From Streptomyces sp. V3I8 (GTDB lineage Bacteria; Actinomycetota; Actinomycetes; Streptomycetales; Streptomycetaceae), in the NCBI RefSeq assembly GCF_030817535.1, contig NZ_JAUSZL010000002.1, positions 7,068,001 to 7,132,000 on the forward strand: a stretch of DNA of 64,000 nt, in the 5' to 3' direction. The notes beneath the pieces were generated by a model that was not told the origin of the DNA, did no database searches, and saw only the letters and a program-made list of their open reading frames with translations. The position numbers were made by a program, and so were the translations under genes. This document shows positions 1-8,686 of this stretch, piece after piece. Positions within the stretch are counted from its first letter, which is position 1, and each line of letters begins with the position of its first letter.

Positions 1-1
1 C

Positions 2-181
2 TTCAAGCTGGGTGTCGGCCAGGTCATCGCGGGCTGGGACCAGGGCGTCCAGGGCATGAAGGTCGGCGGCCGCCGCCAGCTGACCATCCCGGCGCACCTC
101 GCGTACGGCGAGCGCGGCGCCGGCGCCCGCATCGGCCCCGGCGAGACGCTGATCTTCGTCTGCGACCTCGTAGGGGTCTGA
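2..181 (+). CDS. FKBP-type peptidyl-prolyl cis-trans isomerase (C-terminal part)
   Basis: Only the last 59 residues are present; the start lies left of the window. The reading frame contains VIAGWDQGVQGMKVGGRR, LTIPAHLAYGERGAG and a closing LIFVCDLVGV, which is the typical C-terminal half of an FK506-binding-protein domain (the conserved I-x-GWDQG loop and the YGERG segment). The protein would catalyse proline isomerisation during protein folding. It ends 163 bp before pafB on the same strand. The family call is secure; length, localisation and any N-terminal targeting signal cannot be judged. Confidence 0.93.
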   Translation, partial: FKLGVGQVIAGWDQGVQGMKVGGRRQLTIPAHLAYGERGAGARIGPGETLIFVCDLVGV

Positions 182-344
182 CGTCCCGGTCGTCATGTGT
201 CGCGTCCCGCAGGCCGTGTGATCGCGGTCCGACCGGACCCGGTCACTTGGGGTCCATGCCCGTCCGGGCATGGACCCTCGGCTTTTGCCACGACACCCCG
301 GGGCGGTACGGTCATCGGTCGGAAGCACCATAGGAAGGGCGTCG

Positions 345-1298
345 ATGGCCATTGCCAAGGCGGAGCGGCTGATGAACCTGGCGCTGTGTCTGCTCGGGAC
401 GCGGCGACCGCTCAGCAAGCGTGAACTCCGCGAGTCCATCGAGGCCTACCTGGAAGCCGGCTCGGACGACTCCTTCAACCGCATGTTCGAGCGGGACAAG
501 GACGACCTCCGGGAGCTCGGCCTGGTGATCGAGACGGTGGAGAACCTCGACGGCGACGTCGGCTACCTGGCCCGCCGCGACAGCAACCGGCTGCCGCCCA
601 TCACCCTCGACGCCGAGGAGGCCGCCGCCCTCGGCCTGGCCGCCAAGGTCTGGCAGCAGGCCCGGCTCGCGGGCGCGGCGAGCGGCGCCCTGCAGAAGCT
701 GCGCGCCGCGGGCCTGCCCGAGGGCGTCGACCCGTATGAGCCGCACGGCGCGCTGGAGCCGCGCATCCCCGTGCACGAGGCCGCCTTCGAGCCGCTGATG
801 CTGGCCTGCCGCGACCGGCGTCCCGTCACCTTCGACTACCGCAAGGCGACCGCGGCCCGCCCCGGGCCCCGCCATGTGGAGCCCTGGGCCCTGGAGTGCT
901 GGCGGGGCCACTGGTACCTGGCCGGCTGGGACCGCGACCGGGGGGCCGAGCGCGTGTTCAGGCTGTCCCGGATCACCGGCAAGGTCCGTACCCGCAGTGG
1001 CGGGTACACGGCCGAGGTGCCCGACGTCGTGACCGTGCGGGAGACCGTCGCGGGCTGGGCGGGGGACATCACCGACCGCACCGCGCGGATCCGGCTGCGG
1101 ACGGGCTCGGGCTACCCGCTGCGCGCCAAGGCGGCGTCGGTGCGGGAACTCGGCGACGGGTGGGACGAGTTGGAGATTCCGTACGGGCACGGTCTGGACG
1201 CCTGGCTGGTGGAGTTCGGGCCCGACGTGGTGGTCCTGGAGCCGGCCGAGCTGCGGGCCGACGTCGTGGACCGGCTGCGCGCCGTGGCCAAGGGCTGA
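345..1298 (+). CDS. pafB: PafB, WYL-domain transcriptional regulator
   Basis: The protein has 317 residues from an ATG preceded by AGGAAGG. An upstream in-frame extension to 270 has no ribosome site and is not used. Residues 1-75 form a winged-helix region (RPLSKRELRESIEAY), followed by a linker. The WYL domain starts near residue 145 and carries the literal HWYLAGWD motif (WYL at 190-192). In actinobacteria PafB pairs with PafC to form the mitomycin-inducible, RecA/LexA-independent DNA-damage activator, and the genes lie near the Pup-proteasome locus. Here pafC follows 16 bp downstream, so the two are probably co-transcribed. Confidence 0.93.
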   Translation: MAIAKAERLMNLALCLLGTRRPLSKRELRESIEAYLEAGSDDSFNRMFERDKDDLRELGLVIETVENLDGDVGYLARRDSNRLPPITLDAEEAAALGLAAKVWQQARLAGAASGALQKLRAAGLPEGVDPYEPHGALEPRIPVHEAAFEPLMLACRDRRPVTFDYRKATAARPGPRHVEPWALECWRGHWYLAGWDRDRGAERVFRLSRITGKVRTRSGGYTAEVPDVVTVRETVAGWAGDITDRTARIRLRTGSGYPLRAKAASVRELGDGWDELEIPYGHGLDAWLVEFGPDVVVLEPAELRADVVDRLRAVAKG

Positions 1299-1314
1299 GG
1301 GGGAACACAGGAAA

Positions 1315-2448
1315 GTGGCAGGAAAACCGGCCAGGCCCACCAACGCGATCGACCAGACGCGGCGGATGCTCTCCCTGGTGACGTATCTGCGTGAGCGCCC
1401 CGGCGCGCGGATCGAGGACGTGGCGCGGGCCTTCGGGATCACCGAGGACGAGCTGATCTCCGACCTCGACGTGCTGCCGCTGTGCGGGACGAGTTTCCGC
1501 GGCGGCGACCTGCTCGACATCGACACCGACGGTGACCGGATCTGGTGGCACAACCCGGACGACGTCGCGGAACCGCTGCGGATCGCCGCCGACGAGGCGA
1601 CCGCGCTGCTGGTGGCCGCGCGGGCCGTGTCGACCCTGCCGGGCCTGCGGGAGGGCGACCGGCAGGCGCTGCTGCGGGCCACCGCGAAGGTGGAGGCCGC
1701 CTCGGGCGAGGCGGCGGGCGCCAGCTCCCGGCTCTCGGTCACCTTCGAGGCGGAGGGCGGCGTCTTCGCGGACGTCGACCGGGCGATCTCCGAGCGGCGC
1801 AGGCTGTGGATCCGCTACTACTCGCCCTCGCGGGACGAGCTCAGCGAGCGCGAGATCGACCCGATCCGCCTGGTCAGCGTCGGACACACGTACGTGGAGG
1901 CGTGGTGCCGGCGCTCCGAGGCGCGGCGCACCTTCCGGCTGGACCGGGTCGCCGAGATCAAGATCCTCGACGAGCCGTCCGCGCCGCCCGAGATCGAGCT
2001 GCGGGACCTCTCGGAGGGCCTGGTGCAGCCGGCCGCCGAGGACCCGGAAGTGGTGGTGGAGGTCGGCCCCGGCGGGCGCTGGGTCGCCGAGTACTACCCC
2101 CACGACAGCGCCGAGGAGCTGCCGGACGGCGGACTGCTCATCACCCTGCGCACCCCCGACCCGGCCTCGCTGCGCCGCCTCGCGCTGCGGCTCGGGCGCG
2201 ACGGCCGGATCGTCTCGCCGCCGGAGGTCGCCGACAGCGCCCGCCGGGCGGCCCGCGAGGCACTCGCGGCCTACGACGCACCACAGGACGGGTACGACGA
2301 CCCCCCGCGGGTCCTCCCCGTACCCGCCGCATCCGGTGCCGGCGGTCCGGACGCCGTACCGGGAGGCGGCGGGGGAGCGCCGCGTCCGGAGGGCGGGCCG
2401 CACGGAGTTCACGACGGGCTGTACGACAGGCAGGAGCAGGGGCTGTGA
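1315..2448 (+). CDS. pafC: PafC, WYL-domain transcriptional regulator
   Basis: The protein has 377 residues from a GTG with AGGAAA just upstream. It has an N-terminal helix-turn-helix (MLSLVTYLRERPGARIEDVARAFGI), then a WYL-like domain (WIRYYSPSRDELSEREIDPI, HTYVEAWCRRSEARRTFRLDRV). The last 50 or so residues form a Gly/Pro-rich tail that is probably disordered. PafC works as a heterodimer or fusion with PafB in DNA-damage control. Its stop codon overlaps the GTG of the next gene by 4 bp, so that small zinc-ribbon gene is translationally coupled to it. Confidence 0.92.
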   Translation: MAGKPARPTNAIDQTRRMLSLVTYLRERPGARIEDVARAFGITEDELISDLDVLPLCGTSFRGGDLLDIDTDGDRIWWHNPDDVAEPLRIAADEATALLVAARAVSTLPGLREGDRQALLRATAKVEAASGEAAGASSRLSVTFEAEGGVFADVDRAISERRRLWIRYYSPSRDELSEREIDPIRLVSVGHTYVEAWCRRSEARRTFRLDRVAEIKILDEPSAPPEIELRDLSEGLVQPAAEDPEVVVEVGPGGRWVAEYYPHDSAEELPDGGLLITLRTPDPASLRRLALRLGRDGRIVSPPEVADSARRAAREALAAYDAPQDGYDDPPRVLPVPAASGAGGPDAVPGGGGGAPRPEGGPHGVHDGLYDRQEQGL

Positions 2449-2747
2449 GCGGGTCGGCGATGTCCGGTACGGACGAGGTGTCCGTGGCGTCCGCGTTCTA
2501 CGGGATGACGAGGGTGGACCCCGTGGTGTTCAAGGCCGCGTGCCCCGACTGCCGGGCCGGCTTCGAGCTCGCGGCGAGCGCCCTGCGCCTGGTCGTCGGC
2601 GCCACCCACCGGACCACTTTCTACTCCTTCACCTGCCCGCAGTGCCGGTCGGCGGTGCGCAAGCCGGCCGGGGAGCGCATCGTCGAGCTCCTCACCGGTG
2701 GAGGGGTGCGGGCCCTGCGTCTGCACGCCCGGACCACGGGGGCTTAA
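2445..2747 (+). CDS. Small zinc-ribbon-like protein
   Basis: The protein has 100 residues if started at the GTG that overlaps the pafC stop (GTGA); an alternative in-frame ATG at 2460 gives 95. It contains CPDC and, about 37 residues later, CPQC. These two Cys pairs are expected to hold one zinc ion. No catalytic or DNA-binding motif is recognisable and I do not know a function. The tight coupling to pafC suggests a role linked to the PafBC response or simply expression from the same message. Coding by frame continuity and spacing is convincing. Confidence 0.8.
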   Translation: MSGSAMSGTDEVSVASAFYGMTRVDPVVFKAACPDCRAGFELAASALRLVVGATHRTTFYSFTCPQCRSAVRKPAGERIVELLTGGGVRALRLHARTTGA

Positions 2748-2756
2748 GGTCGCACC

Positions 2757-2951
2757 ATGTTCTGGCCGATGTTCGCGATCGCTGTGGGTTTCCTGGGAAT
2801 CGCCGTGCTCGGCGTGCTCGCCGTCCGGGTCTTCCTGGAGGCGGAACGTCTGGGCAGGCAGGTCGACGCGTCCGCCCGCCGGATCAACCGCGCCGCCGAG
2901 GACCTGGAGCGCGCCTCCGCCGGAGCGGCCCGTTCCGCGGACGCCCTCTGA
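2757..2951 (+). CDS. Small single-span membrane protein
   Basis: The 64-residue protein starts MFWPMFAIAVGFLGIAVLGV: a hydrophobic helix covers residues 1-24. A charged, helical, heptad-like tail follows (EAERLGRQVDASARRINRAAEDLERAS), likely cytoplasmic coiled coil. It lies 9 bp after the zinc-ribbon gene and before tatA. It looks like a membrane-anchored scaffold-type small protein and I cannot assign a function. TatB is an obvious thought because of the neighbouring tat genes, but the TatA/B hinge motif is absent. Confidence 0.7.
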   Translation: MFWPMFAIAVGFLGIAVLGVLAVRVFLEAERLGRQVDASARRINRAAEDLERASAGAARSADAL

Positions 2952-3187
2952 GGCCCCCGTCCGTACTCTTTGAGCCGCGCTGACCTGTCGAGCCGACGGG
3001 GTCGGCAGGTACGCTGCTGGTCGCGGCCCGGAGAGCGAGGCGCGGACCGCGAACCGGGAGTACGCACAGGGATTGCCCCGCGTTCACCCCTGGGCGTTAC
3101 GATCGCTGTCAGCGCGATCCTCGGACAGACGTCCGACCGGTCGGGCAGCAACCCCACCACGCCGCCTCGGTGAGAAGGTAAAAGCTT

Positions 3188-3472
3188 ATGTTCGGAAGGC
3201 TCGGCGCCCCCGAGATCATTCTCATCCTCGTCGTCGTCATCCTGCTGTTCGGCGCGAAGAAGCTTCCCGACATGGCCCGCTCCCTGGGCAAGTCCGCCCG
3301 CATCCTCAAGAGCGAGGCCAAGGCGATGAAGACCGAGGGCAAGGACGACACCGCCGCCCCCGCCGCCCCGCCGCACGACGACCAGCAGCCCCCGCGCACC
3401 ATCCAGGCCGCGCCCGGTGACGTGACCAGCTCCCGCCCGGTCACCGAGCCGACGGACACGACCAAGCGCTGA
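3188..3472 (+). CDS. tatA: TatA, twin-arginine translocase pore-forming subunit
   Basis: The 94-residue protein starts [36 protein letters not shown]. The short transmembrane helix (about 7-22), the FG hinge and the amphipathic helix [13 protein letters not shown] are diagnostic of TatA. A charged, Pro/Ala-rich tail follows. The ATG is preceded by GAGAAGG. TatA oligomerises around TatBC to let folded proteins with RR signal peptides cross the membrane. tatC follows 47 bp downstream. A secreted protein at 50136 carries a matching SRRGF signal. Confidence 0.96.
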   Translation: MFGRLGAPEIILILVVVILLFGAKKLPDMARSLGKSARILKSEAKAMKTEGKDDTAAPAAPPHDDQQPPRTIQAAPGDVTSSRPVTEPTDTTKR

Positions 3473-3519
3473 CACAGGGCCGGTGACCTCCGGTCCGCCG
3501 CACGAGATGGGAACGTGGG

Positions 3520-4476
3520 TTGCTCAAGTCCGCGCGCAAGAAGGAAGAGAAGGACCCCGAGGGACGGATGCCCCTCGCGGAACACCTTCGTGAGCTCCGC
3601 AACCGGCTCGCGAAGGCGATGCTGGCCATCGTCCTCGTCACGGTCGTCGCCGCTTTCTTCTACAACGACATCATCAACTTCTTCACCGAGCCGATCCTCA
3701 AAGAGGTCGGCTGCGACAAGACCTTCCAGCAGCTGGCGAGGTCGTCGGACGACGACCCCTGCGCGCAGATCACGATCAACGGTCTGCTGACGCCCTTCAC
3801 GCTGGCCCTGAAGGTGTCGCTGATGGCCGGTGTCGTGCTGGCCTCGCCGGTCTGGCTCTACCAGCTCTGGGCCTTCGTCGCGCCCGGGCTGCACAAGACC
3901 GAGAAGAAGTACGCCTACGCGTTCGTCGCCTCGGGCGTCCCGCTCTTCCTCGGCGGTGCCTTCTTCGCCTACAAGGTGCTTCCCACCACCGCGAAGGTCC
4001 TGATCGAGTTCACCCCGTTCGGGGTCGACAACCTGCTGCCGCTGGACGACCTGCTCGACCTCGTGACCCGCATGGTCGTCGTCTTCGGTCTCTCCTTCGA
4101 GCTGCCGCTGCTCCTGGTCATGCTCAACATGACCGGAGTGATCACCGGCAGGCGCATGGCCGGCTGGTGGCGCGGCATGATCATGGGCATCACCGTCTTC
4201 GCCGCCGTCGCCACGCCCAGCACGGACCCGCTGACGATGCTGGCGCTCGCCGGGCCCATCTGGATCCTGTACTTCGCGGCCACCGCCTTCTCACTGCTGA
4301 ACGACCGCCGCCGGGCCCGTCGCGAGGCCGAGGGCCCCGACGACGACGAGGCCTCCGAGCTCGACCTCACCCCCGAGGACATCGGCGAGATCGAACCCGT
4401 GGCGGTGAACCGCGCGCTGCCCGCACAGGCGGACGCCGAGCGGGAGCGGATCAACGGTTACGACGACGTGACCTGA
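3520..4476 (+). CDS. tatC: TatC, twin-arginine translocase receptor subunit
   Basis: The 318-residue protein starts at TTG; no other start keeps the N-terminus. The conserved N-terminal cytoplasmic motif MPLAEHLRELRNRL precedes the first membrane helix, and six hydrophobic helices are visible (for example MLAIVLVTVVAAFFY, LMAGVVLASPVWLYQLWAFV, LPLLLVMLNMTGVI). TatC recognises the twin-arginine signal peptide. The acidic C-terminal extension of about 60 residues (DDDEASELDLTPEDIGE) is common in Streptomyces. The gene ends 29 bp before the lipid kinase. Confidence 0.96.
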   Translation: MLKSARKKEEKDPEGRMPLAEHLRELRNRLAKAMLAIVLVTVVAAFFYNDIINFFTEPILKEVGCDKTFQQLARSSDDDPCAQITINGLLTPFTLALKVSLMAGVVLASPVWLYQLWAFVAPGLHKTEKKYAYAFVASGVPLFLGGAFFAYKVLPTTAKVLIEFTPFGVDNLLPLDDLLDLVTRMVVVFGLSFELPLLLVMLNMTGVITGRRMAGWWRGMIMGITVFAAVATPSTDPLTMLALAGPIWILYFAATAFSLLNDRRRARREAEGPDDDEASELDLTPEDIGEIEPVAVNRALPAQADAERERINGYDDVT

Positions 4477-4505
4477 CGTCGCCGCCGGCCTTGTAGGGTC
4501 CGGCC

Positions 4506-5396
4506 GTGACCAGCGAGATCACCCTCTTCGTCAATCCCACCGCGGGACGCGGCCGGGGCGCCCGCGCGGCGCAGCCGGCCGCCTCGGTTCTGCGGGCGGC
4601 CGGCTTCTCCGTACGCACCGTCCTCGGCGAGAACGCCCAGGACGCCCTCGCCCGCGCGCGCGGCGCCGTCCGGGCCGGCACGGGCGCCCTGGTGGCCGTC
4701 GGGGGCGACGGCATGGCGAACCTCGCCCTGCAGGCCGTCGCCGGGACGCGTACGCCCCTCGGGCTGGTCGCCGTGGGCACCGGCAACGACTTCGCGCGGG
4801 CCCTCGGACTGCCCGTGCGCGACCCGGCCGCCGCCGGACGGGTGGTCGCCGAGTCGCTCAAGGGCGGCCGGCTGCGGGACGTCGACCTCGGACGGGTGGG
4901 CGATGCCTGGTTCGGCACGGTCCTCGCCTCCGGCTTCGACTCGCGGGTCAACGACCGGGGCAACCGCATGCGGTGGCCGGGCGGCCGCTTCAGGTACGAC
5001 CTCGCGATGCTCGCCGAACTCGCCGCCCTCAGACCCTTCCCCTACCGGATCACCCTGGACGGCGGGCGGGTCCGGGAGGCCGAGGCGACCCTGGTGGCCG
5101 TCGGCAACGGATCCTCGTACGGGGGCGGGATGAGGATCTGCGCGGACGCAGACCTCACCGACGGCCTCTTCGACGTCACCGTGGTCGGCGCCTGCAGCCG
5201 CACCGCGCTGCTCCGCGTCTTCCCGCAGGTCTACCGGGGCACCCACCTGGGCCACCCCGTGGTCACCGTGCACCGGGCCGCGAGGGTCGAACTGGCCGCG
5301 GAGGGCGTCACGGGCTACGCCGACGGCGAACCGCTCGGCCCGCTCCCGCTGACCGCGCACTGCGTACCCGGGGCGGTACGGATCGCGGGGCCCTGA
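4506..5396 (+). CDS. Diacylglycerol kinase family lipid kinase
   Basis: The protein has 296 residues from a GTG start. It shows the DAGK catalytic fold: FVNPTAGRGRG near the N-terminus, the nucleotide-binding GGDG at 66-69 and GTGNDFAR at 91-98. The C-terminal beta-domain contains GNGSSYGGGMRICADADLTDGLFDV. Members phosphorylate diacylglycerol (DgkB type) or related lipids with ATP at the inner face of the membrane. It sits between tatC and the helicase, probably in the same transcript. The exact lipid substrate cannot be read from sequence. Confidence 0.92.
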   Translation: MTSEITLFVNPTAGRGRGARAAQPAASVLRAAGFSVRTVLGENAQDALARARGAVRAGTGALVAVGGDGMANLALQAVAGTRTPLGLVAVGTGNDFARALGLPVRDPAAAGRVVAESLKGGRLRDVDLGRVGDAWFGTVLASGFDSRVNDRGNRMRWPGGRFRYDLAMLAELAALRPFPYRITLDGGRVREAEATLVAVGNGSSYGGGMRICADADLTDGLFDVTVVGACSRTALLRVFPQVYRGTHLGHPVVTVHRAARVELAAEGVTGYADGEPLGPLPLTAHCVPGAVRIAGP

Positions 5397-5512
5397 ACCG
5401 CCCGGAGATCCCTCCGGTCCGTCCCGGACGGACCGGCGCACCCGGATCCGCCGGGTCCGATCGGATAATGATCGTCCTGTTGTCGGTGGTGGCCGGTAGT
5501 CTCGAAAGCACG

Positions 5513-8329
5513 ATGACAGAGGACCTCTCACCGGCCGAGCGGTACGCGGCAGCACGGAAGCGCGCTGTCGAGCAGGCCACCGCGCTCGCCGGCTTCCGCG
5601 AGATGTACGACTTCGGCCTCGACCCCTTCCAGATCGAGGCCTGCCGAGCCCTTGAAGGCGGCAAGGGCGTCCTGGTGGCGGCGCCCACCGGCTCGGGCAA
5701 GACGATCGTCGGCGAGTTCGCCGTCCACCTGGCCCTCACGCAGGGCAAGAAGTGCTTCTACACGACCCCCATCAAGGCCCTGTCGAACCAGAAGTACGCG
5801 GATCTCTGCCGCCGCTACGGCGCGGACAAGGTCGGCCTCCTCACCGGCGACAACAGCGTCAACTCCGACGCCCCGGTGGTCGTGATGACCACCGAGGTGC
5901 TGCGCAACATGCTGTACGCGGGCTCGCGCACGCTCCTCGGCCTCGGATACGTCGTCATGGACGAGGTGCACTACCTCTCGGACCGCTTCCGCGGCGCCGT
6001 GTGGGAGGAAGTGATCATCCACCTCCCCGAGTCGGTCACCCTGGTGTCGCTGTCGGCGACCGTGTCGAACGCCGAGGAGTTCGGGGACTGGCTCGACACC
6101 GTTCGCGGCGACACCGAGGTGATCGTCTCCGAGCACCGGCCCGTCCCGCTGTTCCAGCACGTGCTCGCCGGACGCCGGATGCACGACCTCTTCGAGGAGG
6201 GCGAGGGCCACAAGAAGGCCGTCAACCCCGACCTCACGCGCCTCGCGCGCATGGAGGCCAGCCGCCCCTCGTACCAGGACCGCAAGCGGGGCCGCGCCAT
6301 GCGCGAGGCCGACCGCGAGCGCGAGCGGCGCCAGCGGTCCCGGACGTGGACACCTGGCCGGCCCGAGGTCATCGAGCGGCTCGACTCCGAGGGCCTGCTG
6401 CCCGCCATCACGTTCATCTTCAGCCGGGCCGCCTGCGAGGCAGCCGTCCAGCAGTGCCTGTACGCGGGCCTGCGGCTGAACGACGAGGACGCCCGGGAAC
6501 GCGTCCGCGCACTGGTGGAGGAGCGCACGGCGTCCATCCCGGACGAGGACCTGCACGTCCTGGGCTACTACGAGTGGCTGGAGGGCCTGGAGCGCGGCAT
6601 CGCGGCCCACCACGCGGGCATGCTGCCGACGTTCAAGGAGGTCGTCGAGGAGCTGTTCGTACGCGGCCTGGTGAGAGCCGTGTTCGCCACCGAGACCCTC
6701 GCGCTGGGCATCAACATGCCCGCCCGCTCGGTGGTCCTGGAAAAGCTCGTCAAGTGGAACGGCGAGCAGCACGCGGACATCACCCCCGGCGAGTACACCC
6801 AGCTCACCGGCCGGGCCGGCCGCCGCGGCATCGATGTCGAGGGCCACGCCGTGGTGCTGTGGCAGCGCGGTTTCGACCCCGACCACCTCGCGGGACTCGC
6901 CGGCACGCGCACCTACCCGCTGCGCTCCAGCTTCAAGCCGTCGTACAACATGGCGGTGAACCTCGTCGAGCAGTTCGGGCGGCACCGCTCGCGCGAGCTG
7001 CTCGAGACGTCCTTCGCGCAGTTCCAGGCCGACAGGTCGGTCGTCGGGATCTCCCGCCAGGTGCAGCGCAACGAGGAGGGGCTCGAGGGCTACAAGGAGT
7101 CCATGACCTGCCACCTCGGGGACTTCGACGAGTACGCGCGACTGCGCCGCGAACTGAAGGACCGCGAGACCGAGCTGGCCAAGCAGGGCGCCTCCCAGCG
7201 CCGCGTCGAGGCGGCCGTCGCGCTGGAGAAGCTCAAGCCGGGCGACATCATCCACGTCCCGACCGGCAAGTTCGCGGGGCTCGCACTGGTCCTCGACCCG
7301 GGACTGCCCGCCGGACGCTCCAACGGCCACCGGGGCTTCGAGCAGCACGACGGGCCCCGGCCGCTCGTGCTCACCGCCGAGCGGCAGGTCAAGCGGCTGG
7401 CGTCGATGGACTTCCCGGTGCCGGTGGAGGCCCTGGAGCGGATGCGCATCCCGAAGTCGTTCAACGCGCGCTCGCCGCAGTCGCGCCGCGACCTGGCCTC
7501 CGCGCTGCGCACCAAGGCCGGCCACATCGTGCCCGACCGGCACCGCAGGAAGCGGGCCGAGGCCGCCGACGACCGCGAGATCGCCCGGCTGCGGACCGAG
7601 ATCAGGGCCCATCCCTGCCACGGGTGCAGCGACCGCGAGGACCACGCCCGCTGGGCCGAGCGCTACCACCGGCTGCGGCGCGACACCGCGCAGCTGGAGC
7701 AGCGCATCGAGGGCCGGACGAACACCATCGCCCGCACCTTCGACCGCATCGTCGCGCTGCTGACCGAGATGGACTACCTGCGCGGCGACGAGGTCACCGA
7801 GCACGGCAAGCGGCTCGCCCGGCTCTACGGCGAGATGGACCTCCTGTCCAGCGAGTGCCTGCGGGAAGGGGTCTGGGAGGGCCTGGCACCGGCCGAACTG
7901 GCCGCGTGCGTCTCGGCGCTGGTGTACGAGTCCAGGGCGGCCGACGACGCGATGGCGCCCAAGCTGCCGTCCGGCAGGGCGAAGGCCGCGCTGGGCGAGA
8001 TGGTCCGCATCTGGGGCCGCCTCGACGCCCTGGAGGAGGACTTCCGCATCACGCAGACCGAGGGCGTGGGCCAGCGCGAGCCCGACCTGGGCTTCGCCTG
8101 GGCGGCGCACGAGTGGGCGTCGGGCAAGGGTCTCGACGAGGTGCTGCGCGAGGCCGAGATGCCCGCCGGCGACTTCGTGCGCTGGTGCAAGCAGGTCATC
8201 GACGTGCTCGGGCAGATCTCGGCGGCCGCGCCGACGACGACCGCCGCGGGTTCGACGGTGGCGAAGAACGCGCGCAAGGCGGTCGACCAGCTGCTGCGCG
8301 GCGTGGTGGCCTACTCGTCCGTGGGATGA
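5513..8329 (+). CDS. Ski2/Mtr4-like DEAD/DEAH-box RNA helicase (HelY-type)
   Basis: The protein has 938 residues from ATG 5513; the open frame extends further upstream only by overlapping the lipid kinase. Superfamily 2 motifs appear in order: FQIEACRAL (Q region), APTGSGKT at 57-64, TTPIKALSNQK, DEVH at 150-153, SLSATVSN, ATETLALGINMP and QLTGRAGRRGID. A Ski2-type C-terminal domain follows, including a CHGCSDREDH segment. It is an ATP-dependent RNA helicase, probably for RNA decay or processing. Actinobacterial HelY proteins have this architecture and length. Confidence 0.93.
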   Translation: MTEDLSPAERYAAARKRAVEQATALAGFREMYDFGLDPFQIEACRALEGGKGVLVAAPTGSGKTIVGEFAVHLALTQGKKCFYTTPIKALSNQKYADLCRRYGADKVGLLTGDNSVNSDAPVVVMTTEVLRNMLYAGSRTLLGLGYVVMDEVHYLSDRFRGAVWEEVIIHLPESVTLVSLSATVSNAEEFGDWLDTVRGDTEVIVSEHRPVPLFQHVLAGRRMHDLFEEGEGHKKAVNPDLTRLARMEASRPSYQDRKRGRAMREADRERERRQRSRTWTPGRPEVIERLDSEGLLPAITFIFSRAACEAAVQQCLYAGLRLNDEDARERVRALVEERTASIPDEDLHVLGYYEWLEGLERGIAAHHAGMLPTFKEVVEELFVRGLVRAVFATETLALGINMPARSVVLEKLVKWNGEQHADITPGEYTQLTGRAGRRGIDVEGHAVVLWQRGFDPDHLAGLAGTRTYPLRSSFKPSYNMAVNLVEQFGRHRSRELLETSFAQFQADRSVVGISRQVQRNEEGLEGYKESMTCHLGDFDEYARLRRELKDRETELAKQGASQRRVEAAVALEKLKPGDIIHVPTGKFAGLALVLDPGLPAGRSNGHRGFEQHDGPRPLVLTAERQVKRLASMDFPVPVEALERMRIPKSFNARSPQSRRDLASALRTKAGHIVPDRHRRKRAEAADDREIARLRTEIRAHPCHGCSDREDHARWAERYHRLRRDTAQLEQRIEGRTNTIARTFDRIVALLTEMDYLRGDEVTEHGKRLARLYGEMDLLSSECLREGVWEGLAPAELAACVSALVYESRAADDAMAPKLPSGRAKAALGEMVRIWGRLDALEEDFRITQTEGVGQREPDLGFAWAAHEWASGKGLDEVLREAEMPAGDFVRWCKQVIDVLGQISAAAPTTTAAGSTVAKNARKAVDQLLRGVVAYSSVG

Positions 8330-8686
8330 GCGCGACGAACGCGCCGAGGTGACGGAGCGGATCCGGGGCCGGCCCTGCGAGGCCCCCCGGATCCCGTACC
8401 GGACACGGCAGGACCGAACCCCTTCGGATGAAGGGGTTTCGCACGCCCGTACGCCATCACCCAGAGTGTTCGTACGGATGCCGAGCGTGTAAATGTGGCA
8501 GAGCGTACTCCTGTCACAGGGGTGATTTCAGGTGGTTGCTGAATATGACACAGCGATGATCCGGTCGGACTAAGCTCGCCCGCAGCGCACCGAGTTGAGA
8601 TGAAATCGTGCGTTTGTTCCCCATAGTTCCGAAGATCCAGTTACCTCCCCCCCCCACCTCCAGCCGACCTGTCTCAGAGGGCATAC
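8330..8686. other. Intergenic region before the conservon
   Basis: This 357-bp gap separates the helicase from cvnA. It holds an intrinsic-terminator hairpin (8417-8438) and then about 200 bp of lower-GC DNA, presumably the conservon promoter and leader. A run of nine C residues (8647-8655) lies about 30 bp before the cvnA start. I could not place a convincing -35/-10 pair. Confidence 0.6.
8417..8440 (+). terminator. Intrinsic terminator after the helicase operon
   Basis: Perfect 9-bp stem AACCCCTTC / GAAGGGGTT with a GGAT loop, followed by TTTC. It lies 88 bp after the helicase stop and probably ends the pafBC-tat-helicase transcription unit. Confidence 0.7.

Noticed and set aside
312..1742. 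Long minus-strand frame antisense to pafB
   Set aside because: It is a shadow of the high-GC pafB/pafC frames: its codon pattern is Arg/Ala/Gly/Pro-rich without any domain, and pafB has clear WYL motifs.
2757..2951. Small membrane protein considered as TatB
   Set aside because: TatB/TatA-type proteins have the short helix, FG hinge and amphipathic helix seen in the tatA product at 3188; this protein lacks the hinge.
5528..8110. 860-residue minus-strand frame antisense to the helicase
   Set aside because: The helicase strand shows every superfamily 2 motif in order. The minus frame has no recognisable domain and arises from third-position GC bias.
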